A DNA stretch of 64,000 nucleotides from Latrodectus hesperus (GCA_037975125.1 JAJQOW010000014.1:22517914-22581913), one strand, 5' to 3'. Positions 44,853-60,637 are shown, counted from the first letter of the stretch. Numbers and translations: made by a program. Notes: generated by a model from the letters alone, not told the origin.

Positions 44853-46989
44853 GACCTCACGGGAAAGCAAATTCCTAACTTAAATTCCGCGGACCCTTAA
44901 TAGAATTTTTCAAGTGTTAAAAATGGTTATAAAAATAAATTGTGATCTAAGAATACATAAAATGTTAACAAAATGAAATATCAAGTGTAGCCAAATTACA
45001 AAAACTTTATTAATAAACCATAATAAACTAAACAAAAACTGTAAAAACAAAACAATTGGAAAGTGGTTTAAATATTTCAAATATTTTGGCATTATAGATT
45101 CCTAGTGTAATGGATCCTCTTGAAATAAGATCCCAATAAATATCATAAAATCCCAATAAAATTATAAATACTATCCCGATAAATATCAAATAAAAGAAAA
45201 TATGCACATGGTTAAGATTTAAGATCATACTTGTCTTGAAAGAATGCCAATTTTCAAAATAAATAAATAAATAAAATTAAATAAATAACGCGAAAACATA
45301 AAAGCCCCACAAAAAATCTTAATAACACAGCTAATATATTGAATATATTTTATATTAAACTCAGTATGTCCGCGTAAGCTCACCTGTAAATGCTTAAATT
45401 GATATTTATATGCGAGGAGAATGAAACATTAGTAAAGTGCAAAATGAGACGAGACATAACATGGAGCTAAAACAGTAGTGGCACTTATTTACTGTGGATT
45501 ATTCTATGGTGCAGCGTTTTTGTAACTTTTCACGTATTATTATGAATTAAATTATTATGTTTCAATGTTCAGTTTTGCCAGAGTAACATTAAAATACCAG
45601 TTTTCTTCTCTAATATGGCAGATGTAAAATGAAAATTAAGTCTAGTTATATCAAGTATAATTTTACAGGGGAATTTAAGAATACTTTAGGTAACATTACT
45701 CAAGAATTTGTATAATTTTTATTTTTATTCCAAATTAAAAAAACTGTTTTGGATATTTCTGAACAAAGAGCTCATTTTTATTTAGGAAAGGAATGTACCA
45801 ACTCAGGTGTTGACGTCGTCACTTCCTCTTGGCCCAAAATGACGAAGTTGAGGCCAGAGCGTAACATCTTTGATCAGAAGAAATAAGAACAGCCAAGAAA
45901 ATATCATTATAACCTAATTGCATTTAGGAGTGTTTTCGTATTAAATCCAATATCAATATAGTCTAAATTACTGAGTTTGGTTATCTTAATTTTTTGATCA
46001 AATTTTAAATCTCCAGAGATTTATTACTTTAATTTAAACCACAATTTCATAAACATACATATATGAATATTATATTTTTTATTTTTATGTAATTTATTTT
46101 CCATGAGGCTTAGCTTTTAAAGTACTAATATTAAATTTCAAAACAAAAATATAAAATTAACTATATACATTGTTTTTGATCGGTTTAGTAAAAAAAATTC
46201 ATGAAATATTTATAAAAACTATATATTTTCATTTCACGTTTTCATTATTCTATCTCATAATTAATAAAAATTTAATTTTTAAGAAATAATGACATCTATC
46301 ATACTGCAAAACATTTTCCCCATTTCTTTTTGAAAATTTTTAAATTCGGAAAAAGGAGTTTACAAAAATAGTTTTATAGAAGCACACACACATATAAAAG
46401 ATTAGCATATAATTAGAATATCTAAAAAGTACTAAAATGGTATAGGTTACCAAAACTAATAATATACTATAATAGTAATAGTTACTAATATAATTTATTT
46501 TTATGATTTAATAATAATTTATAACCACATAATTCTTATTTTTGTAATAATAATTCTTTATTTAGTAAAATATAATAGTACACATCTCTTGACCAAACCA
46601 ATTAATTAATTGACAGCTAACAAGGACAACAAATTTTAGCGTGATGAATAATACACCAAGCTATAAAAAATAGTTTTATATTAATATTAATAAATAAACT
46701 TTAAAAAATGTTTCTAATAATGGAATTGCCTGAAAAAAACAGATCTATTGTTGAATTATGCAAATTTTTTAATATCGCCATTGTATGAAATAAAATGCAA
46801 GTTTTATTTGTTCTCATTCCGGTTCGTTGCACGCCAATTTTTATTTATCGTTTAGAAGAAAGAAAAGGTCATAGAAACAAAATTTACGATCCCACTCACA
46901 GTACAAACATTGTTCTTATTGGTCTAAAATCGATTTGCCCTTTCTTCAATTTCAAACACTTTATTTCCTTTGCATCGTTCCTGTTTCAG
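44853..46989. other. AT-rich; part of a dispersed repeat
   Basis: About 45105-45210 is related, in reverse complement, to 59593-59680 (shared TATAAATACTATC and ATATCAAATAAAAGAAAA). No gene recognised. Confidence 0.4.
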
Positions 46990-47159
46990 AAAAAGCAATC
47001 AAATGCGATAAAAATATAAAGCGCGGGAGAAAGAGAACAATGCCAAAACCAAATGTTGCGTCACAGCCGGCTTTGCATTTTATATCGATGAAGACTTCTG
47101 AATCGTCATCTCTAGCTACGTCATCATTGCCACGTGGAACTCGTGTTCCGCCGAAATGA
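46990..47159 (+). CDS. Candidate terminal exon, unknown protein
   Basis: A pyrimidine-rich acceptor (GTTCCTGTTTCAG ending at 46989) opens a frame encoding KRGRKRTMPKPNVASQPALH and ESSSLATSSLPRGTRVPPK before a TGA at 47157-47159. Basic and Ser/Pro-rich, like a disordered C-terminal tail. Less AT-rich than the flanks. No motif recognised; no strong polyadenylation signal nearby. Chance remains possible. Confidence 0.25.
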
Positions 47160-49499
47160 CTCATGGGATTGGAGCAGGAAAGGTTCGCAGTGAGAACGGG
47201 AAATTCGATTTCTTTGGCGTAAAGTGTTTTTTCGCAGATCTTATCGGTTTGACACGGTTTCTTAATTTTACATTTAAATGCATTTTTTCTTGATAAAAAT
47301 TAATTGCTTACTGTTAGAAACGTCTTTTTATCGGAAAATGCATTATTCCAACTTTTTTGTCTTCTATTTATGTACTTTTTTATTTTTATTTTATACGACA
47401 ATTCAAATATTAAATGGTATTAAATAAAATACTTTAGAAAAATAGAATATTTTAGAATTGATATTTAACATAAATAGAATTATATTTAACATAGAAAATA
47501 ACTTAAATAAATTAATAAACAATATTTAAAAGTTGAATTCATTTATTTTATATAAGGAATAATTTAAAAGTGGATCTCGATTTTATGCATTGGTTTTTAC
47601 GGACTTTCTTAAGAAACATCTTACTGTATCTCTGTTTAACAATACTTTATAAAAATAAATTAAGCTAGCAAACTTACGCTTGTTCAAGAAAACATTTATA
47701 TTTTTATTACATTAATGAAATTCATGTACGAAATTTATATGATTGATTGTACTGATGCAAATTGACGTAAATAAAAATACATTAATTAAATTTTTTTAAT
47801 TGAAAAAAAAAATAACTGCTTTTTATGTATTTAAATGGTCTTTGTTTTCTGTTGGTAAACTAATGAAATTAAACCCTACAAGAAAATGAATCTTTTACCA
47901 AAATATAAAGTATTTAAGTATTTAATGGGTTGTCATTTTTTCAAGTCTACTTCGATTTGAATTTTCTAACATATCAAGCATGAATTCATTATTAATATAT
48001 AATGCATAAAATTTAATTTTAAGGTAAATTTAATATTTTCTATTCATTGACGAGAAAATATCTTCTATTTTTTGATTAGGTGTAAAATAATTCAGCAAAT
48101 TTTGTGTATATACATTTCAGGTACTTAAACTACGCATTTCAATGTTGGTTTTAAATTGGTGCAGTATATCATTTGTGCTATCTCACACATGAAAGAGATC
48201 CAAAAAAGCACGCCGAATTTAGCGATAACTCACCTATGCTGGCAACCTTCAACATTTTTCTTTTTGACATCGAAGCAAACCATTTAGTGAAAGATAAATG
48301 TTTGTCATATTTGATTCCATTGCATCTTTAACACGATTTTCAATGTTTTTTTTATTTTGAATAATTAGTATGAATTTTGATAATGTACTATTATTATTTA
48401 TATTTTATCATCATGATCAGGCTTGTCGCCAAATGTTTTGCCAAAAGGTTCAAATAAAGGCGTAAAATCAAAAAATAAGTAGAAAAATGGAGCACAGAGA
48501 TGCACTAATTATAATATGTTATAATAAATGTGTGTTATTACATTTTTTCCTGCTTAACCCAATTTTTTTTATTGTAGTTATTGATGTACATACCTAAGAC
48601 TGTTGCCAACATTATATCTATTCTTTATCTTTACATCGCTATTTACGATTTTGAAATAAATTCCGGATTATTCGAACTTTTACCTATCCGAGATCGGATA
48701 ACCGTTAGTCTTAAAATGTCATCTTCAAATGACATAGTTTGAATACAAAAGCAATCTCTGCCTTGTAAAGTGTTTCCAAGAGGAAGACTTCTTTAGAATT
48801 TCACAAAAATAAACATTTTTATGTTCAGTATTGAAAGAAAGACGTCTTTCTTTCAAAGTAGGATTTAAGGCCACGCTTTTGATTAGCCAAAACAGAAATC
48901 TGGATTTTTTTACGCATGAATTTGAAACATATTTTATTAGTCGGTGTCTACAATGCATTATCTCAAAACCTCACGATATTGAAATTTCATCAGTCCTTAT
49001 TGTCATGTTGGAAAATTAAAAGATTTCGAATATGAAATTGAACACTTTTAAGGAATACTTTAACATTATTTTATGCTTTTCCATTAAAAACAATGTTCTT
49101 GAGATATATGTCGGTTTAATGCTAAATTACTTTCTTTGTAATAAACAAAAAATTGGAAAAAACCATTCAAAATACTTTACAAAACGCATAACAATTCATA
49201 ATATAGCTCCAAATGTTGTTTCACCTATACCCGAAACTGTCTTAAAAAAGAGTTTAAAACCAACAGCATTCGAAATTGAATATATGAAATAATATTTGAA
49301 CAATAAGAGAGACTTGGCGCTAATTATTTTACTGCTGCTTTAGGGATAATTTGTATAAATTGGTAACCTCTCATCATACGAAGTAAGAGCCGTAATAAAT
49401 GTGACGCGTTTGACTGGTAGACAACTTAATACTTGAAAATAGTTATAAGGCATTCGAACATCACTCTAGTCTATAAGGATTGTTCATAGGATATTAGTT
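47160..49499. other. AT-rich, nothing recognised
   Basis: Short frames only. 48830-48860 holds a small palindrome (GAAAGACGTCTTTC). Confidence 0.4.
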
Positions 49500-49760
49500 A
49501 TATTTATGATCCCAAAGACATGCTTGAGAATAACAAGCTACATGAGCCCTGGCATTATCGTGCAGGAAGATGACGTCATCGCTTAACATATCAAAGCATT
49601 CACATGATTGGTTAGTGACATCCATAATTCAAGAAAAAAATCACCGTCGCAAAGAGATAGGACCATAAATTTCATAGTGGAAAAAGATGTTGCAGCATAG
49701 ATACACGTTTGTCAAGGTAGATAGATTACTAGGGAGTTTTCCAGGTTTCATTTCTTCTGA
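49500..49760 (-). pseudogene. Mariner-like transposase relic
   Basis: The minus strand reads DDVIFLHDNARAHVACYSQA (49592-49533), the second-Asp block of mariner-type transposases. Flanking frames are broken and only vaguely similar. No terminal repeats found. Confidence 0.45.
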
Positions 49761-50048
49761 TACGTGAATATGGCCCAATTTTTTTAAAAAAGCGAGATGA
49801 AAATAAGACTCATATTCAAAAAATGTCTCTGATTATTATCCTGACTCTCTGCTACACGTTACCAAATACTTTACCATGCTCGAAGGATTTGATGAATGTG
49901 AGATATTGTGTCATTTATTGCTGTCAATATATATATTTTTTTTCGAAAATTCTGAGAAAACAAAAAATTTGTATAATAAAGTATGGATCTATAAATATAT
50001 CTTTCCACGCTTTTACTGGTCAACATTTTAGGCAACAACTGAGTTTTA

Positions 50049-50953
50049 CACTCTTGTCCATAAATTAAGGATAATGCAAGTTCAGGCAAAGAAAGAGTCA
50101 GAAGCAATACATATGCGACGTATTTGTATAAAGTCTATTTATTAATCAAAAGGTAAAGAACAAAAATAGATGCTATATAACTGTCACATCATAAATAAAA
50201 ATCGCGACTTTTACTTCCTGGTGCAAATTTAAAAAAGAACCTATTTACAAAAACCCATATAACATGGTTGATATGATGTTTAATACATAGCATGTCCCCC
50301 AGACGATGCAATACAGGCAGTACAACGCCTAGGCATGCTGAGATCAAATTATTGATTTGTTCTTGGGGAATATTACACCACACATCAAGCAATGCTCTTT
50401 GAAGCTCCGGTAGGCATATGGGAGGTGGTTGACGGGCTGCAATTCGTCGGGCAAGCATGTCCCGTACATGCTCTGTTTCTTTTGGCAGTAACTGCCAAAT
50501 ATCGGTCTTCATTCGACGTTATAGCTGTGCTGTAACGTCTACTCACATTACCATCATCTTGGAACCATTGCCAAAGCCTGGAGATGACACTCTGGGCGAT
50601 TCCAAGTTCCTCAGATACTTCCTGCTGGGTACGTCCACATTCCAGATGGCCGATTATTCTATCATGTGAAACATCATCCAAATGCTTCCTTTGTGCCATA
50701 ACTACGCGGTTATTGCACTGAAGGGCTTTTAAAGCGCTCTATTGAACAATTTTACCTCTTTTTGCAAGCATTCCTTATATACCCTTCTCTTGCACTCTCG
50801 TCATTGTGACGTACTTTCGGCGCCCTCTGGTGGTTTCTTGTAATTTGCATATTATTCTTCAAGATGTGGGTGATAATTCTACATGTGAAATTTTTATTTT
50901 AGAGTTCAATTTCTGTATGACTCTGAATTATCCTTAATTTATGGCCGTGAGTG
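50049..50953 (-). mobile_element. Tc1 element with internal deletion
   Basis: 905 bp, flanked by TA on both sides. The inverted ends share CCATAAATTAAGGATAAT (left from 50058; right within 50926-50944). On the minus strand the transposase starts at 50699 with MAQRKHLDD, a helix-turn-helix (QEVSEELGIAQSVISRLWQW) and NEDRYLAVTAKRN, then jumps out of frame to the C-terminal EHVRDMLARRIAARQPPP and IPQEQINNLI. The acidic blocks 1 and 2 are deleted; only the EHV glutamate remains. A non-autonomous copy. Confidence 0.85.
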
Positions 50954-51076
50954 TACTTAAGAAGTACCTAAATTATAAAGTATAGGGTAACAATTTTAAC
51001 TCACTGGAAAAAACGAAAGCTCTTTACATGGACGACAATGAAAGATCTATATAGCTGACTTTTAAATATAAATTCT

Positions 51077-51421
51077 GCCGCCCACCCTGTCTAGTGGTCA
51101 GACTGCGTGAATACCTAGATAATATAAATAATTCATAATTTTAAATGCTGCCCAACTTGTCTAGTGGTCTGTGTGCCTGACTGCGGATAAGCGAGGTCCT
51201 GGGTTCCAATCCCGGTTCGGTGCATGGATGTACTTTCTCTGTCTATCCTGTCTTCGTCCTTTCCTTGTATGAATGAGATATGAATCGTTGCCTACCCTAT
51301 AAACGGGTACCTATGGCATGTGTGTTCTGAGGAAGTCGGACTCCACACCTAAATATGGTTCATTTGGAAAAGTGGAGCATCACACCCCATAATGCCAGCC
51401 TAGTTGGCACAAGACAACCAC
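51077..51421 (+). mobile_element. SINE-A with an extra partial head, TSD present
   Basis: 13-bp TSD AAATATAAATTCT at 51064-51076 and 51422-51434. A 30-bp head fragment (GCCGCCCACCCTGTCTAGTG) is followed by 38 bp of AT sequence and then a complete SINE-A from about 51144. The whole is bounded by one TSD, so the partial head was probably part of the inserted RNA or cDNA. Confidence 0.85.
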
Positions 51422-51835
51422 AAATATAAATTCTAGTGTAAAATTAATTTCGAAATGACGTAAAACTAACTCAAAAATACGTCCTATTATGTAAAATTAA
51501 ATCGAAAATGCACCCTTAATACATCCCTGATTAAAACTAGTTCGGAAATAATTTGGCGAGGGTTAAATATAGTGATGAATGATAACGTACACACTAAAAA
51601 ATAAAAAAATTTCTAGTTTGTTCAGTACACTTATGAAACATTTTTACGTTTCAGAAAAATAACATTTTATCACCATGTTTACGTTAAAAAATTGCTAGTT
51701 TGTTACTATGATACAGTATTAAAAAAAATCGAAGGAAACTTATACTTCAAAATGTGGATTGTAAAAATTAAGCTTTTATTATATTGAGAAGTACTAAGAT
51801 ATCGGTAAATATTATTTCACATTTTCAAATATGAA

Positions 51836-52121
51836 TGATTAAAAAGACCATACTGATTTCTTACTATGAAAAGAAAATTTAATTAATGTTTTTATTCACG
51901 ATAAATTACTACTTTTCTCATTAACAAAAATTTAAATTACGATTAATAATATTAATAATAGAAAATTCTTTTAATCAAACAAAATCAACTAAGATTTGAT
52001 TCTATTTTTAATTTAGAAAATAAAATTAAATACGTTTTATATCAAGCTGTCATATTTTCTTTACAAAATTAAAATTTTCAATATGAATTATATTTTTTTT
52101 TCATTCAGTTAGTTTGACCTT
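51836..52121 (+). repeat. Diverged satellite unit at the array edge
   Basis: Aligns by eye to the 270-bp unit (CTCATTAACAAAAATTTAAA, GAAAATTCTTTTAATCAAAC, AAGATTTGATTCT) with many substitutions. Confidence 0.6.
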
Positions 52122-53908
52122 ACATAATTTCTTATTATCATAAGAATAATGAATTAACATTCTTTTTTACACTAAATTAATTTATATGTGTATGTATTTT
52201 CCTCATTAATGAAAATTGAATTACAAATGACAATAATTAAAAATTCTTTTAAATATAAACAAAACCAATTAAGATTTGATTTTAATAACTGAAAAATTTA
52301 AATACTTTTTTTATCAGTGTTATATATTATATTTACAAATTTAAAATTTTCCATCATTATTAAGCTTCCATACCCTTAATTTGAACTTAATAATCTCTTA
52401 TTATCATAAGAATAATGAATTAACATTCTTTTTTTACACACTAAATTAATTTATATGTGTATGTATTTTCCTCATTAATGAAAATTGAATTACAAATGAC
52501 AATAATTAAAAATTCTTTTAAATATAAACAAAACCAATTAAGATTTGATTTTAATAACTGAAAAATTTAAATACTTTTTTTATCAGTGTTATATATTATA
52601 TTTACAAATTTAAAATTTTCCATCATTATTAAGCTTCCATACCCTTAATTTGAACTTAATAATCTCTTATTATCATAAGAATAATGAATTAACATTCTTT
52701 TTTTTACACACTAAATTAATTTATATGTGTATGTATTTTCCTCATTAATGAAAATTGAATTACAAATGACAATAATTAAAAATTCTTTTAAATATAAACA
52801 AAACCAATTAAGATTTGATTTTAATAACTGAAAAATTTAAATACTTTTTTTATCAGTGTTATATATTATATTTACAAATTTAAAATTTTCCATCATTATT
52901 AAGCTTCCATACCCTTAATTTGAACTTAATAATCTCTTATTATCATAAGAATAATGAATTAACATTCTTTTTTTTACACACTAAATTAATTTATATGTGT
53001 ATGTATTTTCCTCATTAATGAAAATTGAATTACAAATGACAATAATTAAAAATTCTTTTAAATATAAACAAAACCAATTAAGATTTGATTTTAATAACTG
53101 AAAAATTTAAATACTTTTTTTATCAGTGTTATATATTATATTTACAAATTTAAAATTTTCCATCATTATTAAGCTTCCATACCCTTAATTTGAACTTAAT
53201 AATCTCTTATTATCATAAGAATAATGAATTAACATTCTTTTTTTTACACACTAAATTAATTTATATGTGTATGTATTTTCCTCATTAATGAAAATTGAAT
53301 TACAAATGACAATAATTAAAAATTCTTTTAAATATAAACAAAACCAATTAAGATTTGATTTTAATAACTGAAAAATTTAAATACTTTTTTTATCAGTGTT
53401 ATATATTATATTTACAAATTTAAAATTTTCCATCATTATTAAGCTTCCATACCCTTAATTTGAACTTAATAATCTCTTATTATCATAAGAATAATGAATT
53501 AACATTCTTTTTTTACACACTAAATTAATTTATATGTGTATGTATTTTCCTCATTAATGAAAATTGAATTACAAATGACAATAATTAAAAATTCTTTTAA
53601 ATATAAACAAAACCAATTAAGATTTGATTTTAATAACTGAAAAATTTAAATACTTTTTTTATCAGTGTTATATATTATATTTACAAATTTAAAATTTTCC
53701 ATCATTATTAAGCTTCCATACCCTTAATTTGAACTTAATAATCTCTTATTATCATAAGAATAATGAATTAACATTCTTTTTTTACACACTAAATTAATTT
53801 ATATGTGTATGTATTTTCCTCATTAATGAAAATTGAATTACAAATGACAATAATTAAAAATTCTTTTAAATATAAACAAAACCAATTAAGATTTGATTTT
53901 GTTCGTAA
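52122..53908 (+). repeat. AT-rich satellite array, 269-270 bp period
   Basis: Six full units and one partial, starting at 52122, 52392, 52661, 52931, 53201, 53471 and 53740 (anchor AATCTCTTATTATCATAAGA). From unit 2 on, units are nearly identical; the visible difference is a T run of 7 or 8. Unit 1 has 6 T and lacks one CA. After 53908 the sequence departs, with weak similarity to the unit for another 100 bp. No open frame. Confidence 0.97.
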
Positions 53909-54217
53909 TTGAAAAAAAAATAATATGAATTACGATTCTGTTCAAGATGTTATAATTTGCTTACGAAGTTAAAATTTTCCTTCAATATATTTTTTTACAT
54001 AGTTTTTACTGAGACTTTACTAAATGGAATGTTTATACTTCTTGCCGGCAGCTCCAGTGCTCTGTAATTACACAAATATAAATCGTTATGAGGGAAAATA
54101 AAAGTCTAGATCATTGCCTAGAACAATCAGGAGGAAAAGATTGTGTTTGTGTAGGGTCGCGTCATGTTTGTTTAGGGACGAGTGCATCGATTTCATGAGG
54201 CCCTAATCTCAACACAG

Positions 54218-54290
54218 GCGATGCAACAACGGCCGCCGGTGCTGCTATTTCGCAAGAGTTGCGCGAAAGAGATGCAATCCCCCTCCACAG
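54218..54290 (+). CDS. Candidate small internal exon
   Basis: A GC-rich 73-nt segment between an acceptor-like AACACAG (54211-54217) and a donor CCACAG|GTATTC. One frame encodes DATTAAGAAISQELRERDAI. All three frames are open, so coding cannot be shown. Could instead be a CpG-rich regulatory patch. Confidence 0.18.
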
Positions 54291-54447
54291 GTATTCACAG
54301 TTTATCCTACAAAAATGCATTTTTTTAGTACTACCGAATGTGCTATAATAACTTTAAAACACATAAAGATATTATAAACATTGATTTAAGACAAAAATAA
54401 TATATTAAAAAACATTTACATATATATGTATATATAACTAAAACGCC

Positions 54448-54709
54448 ATGGCACGACAGCCCACGTGGGCCCAGGCCTACAGTGCCCATAGCTTTTTTCA
54501 TGACCGAGGGCCCTGGGGTGCGAAGCATATATCCCAGTTAGGTGGTCAGCCTAACGTAAGACCCCCAGTGTTTAGTTCCCAAGCATGCTTGGTACTCAGT
54601 TAAACGACCCACTGAAGGGATGAAAGGCTGAGTCAACCTTGCCCAGCCAGAGGATCGAACTTCGGACCTGTGTCATGGGAGCGTGAAACGCTGCCACTAA
54701 GCTACCGGG

Positions 54710-54710
<1 letters not shown>
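54448..54710 (-). mobile_element. SINE-D, full length, head abuts (TA)n
   Basis: Minus strand: head AGCCCGGTAGCTTAGTGGCA, B-box region decayed (GTTCGATCCTC), body CCCAAGCATGCTTGG, 3' end GTCGTGCCATGGC. Confidence 0.88.

Positions 54711-54800
<90 letters not shown>
54711..54800. repeat. (TA)n tract, left of DD41D element
   Basis: 45 TA units between SINE-D and the mariner end. Confidence 0.97.
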
Positions 54801-54803
<3 letters not shown>

Positions 54804-56728
54804 GGTGATTATAAAAAAACTTTGCCAACATCTGCACTTCTAGCGTCCATTCTATTTAACCGATCAAGATGATATTTCAAATATAGTTCTTTTGAGATAT
54901 GCGCTCGAGATTCTGTGAATGGCAACACAGTGGCCCTCGCGGTTACAGTTATAGTGACAGAAACTCGAAATTTTCGAATGGCAACGTCTACTTTTTACCA
55001 TCGCAAAATGTTCAGCACATGCGAAAACCCTAAATAGCGTTGAAACGGTACCGATATGGCTAAACACGGACGTGTTCTGCAAACACAAAAAAGAGTTCTG
55101 AAAACCGGCCAATAAAACACGATCTGGGCGCACGCAATAAATTTGCATGTGACAGAGTCAAGAAACCAATCACAGAACGCCGGTCGCCAGATATTCAGCG
55201 TAGGAAACCTATAAAATACCAAGCGGGTATGCGAAGTCGTCATTCGGGAACTCGCACATGCCGACGATATGAGTCTTCCTATGAAAGTTCGCGGTGAATT
55301 GATCAAACTCTATTACCAAATGGGATGAACGCTGCGGAAGCCTTGCGTGTGTATCGCCGCAATCATCGACAACGACGCGGCCCATGTACTCTGCAAGCTC
55401 TGCGTGATTTAGTGCGGAAATTCGAAGATACAGGCTGCACCTGTGACAAACAGCGCTCCGGACGGCCAACTGTTTCTGAGGACGTTGTCATGGAAGTGCA
55501 CCATACAGTGACTGCAGGACACACAGAAACCGCAAGAGGCATAGCGCGCGTGTTGGATATTCCGAACTCAACGGTCCGCAAGCTCTTGCGCTCGGTACTT
55601 CACATGTTTCCCTATCGGTTCCAGCGCGTCCAGATGTTGGAGCCGGGTGACCCACAACAACGTCTGCACTTCGCAAATGCATTTTTGTTACGATATGATG
55701 CGGATAACGACTGGCCACTTCGCATACTATGGACGGACGAGGCGCATTTCACCTTAAATGGCAGCATTAACACAAAGAATTGTGTGCACTGGGGAGAGAC
55801 GAATCCTCATGCTGTGGCGCCAGTACCATTATTTGACGCCAAAGTGACTGCGTGGTGCGGCATTACAGCTACATTTGTTCTGGGCCCGTTCTTCTTTGAG
55901 GAAACGACCCCGACTGGCCCTGCAACATGTTCTGTAACGGGCCCTCTGTATGCAGCCATGCTGAAAAATTATGTCTTACCGGAGTTGCGTCGGCTGAATG
56001 CACTCAATGACATTGTTTGGATGCAAGATGGCACACCTCCACATATAGCGAGGTCAGTTAAAAGGCTCCTGGATCAGCATTTTGGTGATCGCATCATCTC
56101 ACGCTATTATCCTTTTCCGTGGCCTGCGTGATCCCCAGATCTGACGCCTATGGATTTCTGGTTTTGGGGCTATCTCAAATCCAGAGTTTATCTGTGCAAT
56201 CCTCAAACATTGTCGGACTTAAAGGATTCTATACGGCGTGAGATTGGAAACATCCCTCGTGCCATGTTGCGTGCAGCGACATTGTCCACCGTCTCCCGCA
56301 TGCAATGCATAATTGCCTGTGATGGCACTCATGTGGAAAATGTTTGAAATTAATAAAGATTTTTTTTCTCTATGTGTTCGCATCATTGAGCAGTGTCTTG
56401 TCTCTGTCGTATGCATTATTCCTCCGTGCGCCTTGAAGAACTGTTTGTATGTGTATAACACGTCGGTTTTCGGACATATCGGTACCGTTTCAACGCTATT
56501 TAGGGTTTTCGCATGTGCTGAACATTTTGCGATGGTAAAAAGTAGGCGTTGCCATTCGAAAATTTCGAGTTTCTGTCACTATAACTGTAACCGCGTGGGC
56601 CACTGTGTTGCCATTCACAGAATCTCGAGCGCATATCTCAAAAGAACTATATTTGAAGTATCATCTTGATCGGTTAAATAGAATGGACGCTAGAAGTGCA
56701 GATGTTGGCAAAGTTTTTTATAACCACC

Positions 56729-56731
<3 letters not shown>
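54801..56731 (+). mobile_element. Tc1/mariner DD41D element, nearly intact
   Basis: 1931 bp with long terminal inverted repeats of about 275 bp (54801-55075 and 56457-56731), starting CAGGGTGATTATAAAAAA on the left and, reverse-complemented, CAGGGTGGTTATAAAAAA on the right. The two ends differ at only scattered sites. TA dinucleotides flank both sides as part of (TA)n tracts. Confidence 0.93.
55269..56347 (+). pseudogene. DD41D mariner-type transposase, two lesions
   Basis: Cut-and-paste transposase acting on the element's own inverted repeats. It starts MSLPMKVRGELIKLYYQ at 55269; a one-base loss near 55318 shifts the frame, which is then open from 55325 to a TGA at 56129-56131 inside PWPA|SPDLTP, a likely CGA-to-TGA change. 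The same frame continues to the natural stop at 56345. Domains: helix-turn-helix pair with GRPTVSE linker, first Asp in ILWTDEAHF, second in WMQDGTPPH, third in SPDLTPMDF. 41 residues lie between the second and third, which defines the DD41D group. About 358 codons in all. Only two visible lesions suggest recent loss of activity. Confidence 0.9.

Positions 56732-56807
<76 letters not shown>
56732..56807. repeat. (TA)n tract, right of DD41D element
   Basis: 38 TA units between the mariner end and a SINE-D. Confidence 0.97.
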
Positions 56808-56808
<1 letters not shown>

Positions 56809-57066
56809 TGTTAAACTACCCGTGGCACGACAGCTCATGTGGGCCAAGGCCTACAGCGTCCACAAGAGTTTTCATGACCGAGGGCCCTGGGGTGCGAAGC
56901 ATATGTCCCAGTTAGATGGTCAGTCTAACGTGAAATCCCCAGTGTTTAGTTCCCAAGCATGCTTGGTATTCAGTTTATGGACCCACTGAGGGATGAAAGG
57001 CTGAGTCAACACCCCTAAAGTCAGTCTTTAGGGGGTGTTGGCTGAGTCGACCTTGTCCAGCCCGAG
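56808..57066 (-). mobile_element. SINE-D, head truncated, with internal hairpin
   Basis: Minus strand, 3' end GTCGTGCCACGGG at 56818. Body complete to about 56999. A 13-14 bp inverted repeat (AACACCCCTAAAG ... CTTTAGGGGGTGTT, 57009-57041) precedes the remaining head CCTCGGGCTGGACAAGGTCG. Confidence 0.8.
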
Positions 57067-57343
57067 GGTCGTTGTATTTGTCTAGTGCCAGCCAGGCTGG
57101 TAATATGGGGTGCGATGCTCCACTTTACTAACTAAACCATATTTTGGCGAGCAGTCCAACTTCCTCAGTACACACATGACATAGGTATCCGTTTATAGGA
57201 TAGGCAACCATTTATAATCCATTCATTCATACAAAGAAAGGACAAAGACAGGATAGACAGAGAGAGAATGTACACCCATGCCCGAATTGGGATTCAAACC
57301 TAGGACCACCCTATCCGCAGTCAGACACTCTGGCCACTAGTAT
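57067..57343 (-). mobile_element. SINE-A, head truncated at (TA)n
   Basis: Minus strand, complete body (CCAGCCAGGCTGG, TTCCTCAGTACACACATGAC). Shares diagnostic head text with the copy at 22392 and stops at the same head position (CACTAG|TATATATA). Confidence 0.85.
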
Positions 57344-57530
57344 ATATATGTTGCCGAGTGTTTTTGTCTGAATAAAAATTGCTGTTGGATAGGATGGAAA
57401 ATCATAATGGGTTGTTGAACTCTTGGATAATTTAAAATAAGCGATGTTACGTTTCGAAACATGCCTTGCAACATTTCTAATTTCTTTAAGCCGTGATGAA
57501 TGCTGATTTCAACTGCCTGTACAGTTGCTT
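57344..57530 (+). repeat. Repeat R, second copy
   Basis: Reverse complement of 22207-22391: TGTTGCCGAGTGTTTTTGTC to CTGATTTCAACTGCCTGTAC. Minus-strand frame open for 69 codons, no motif recognised. Confidence 0.7.
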
Positions 57531-60630
<3,100 letters not shown>

Positions 60631-60637
60631 TATATAT

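Noticed and set aside
52122..53908. CRISPR-like array
   Set aside because: The repeated unit is 270 bp with no spacers, in a eukaryotic genome; it is a satellite.
55363..55718. Minus-strand frames over the DD41D transposase
   Set aside because: Shadows of the transposase reading frame.
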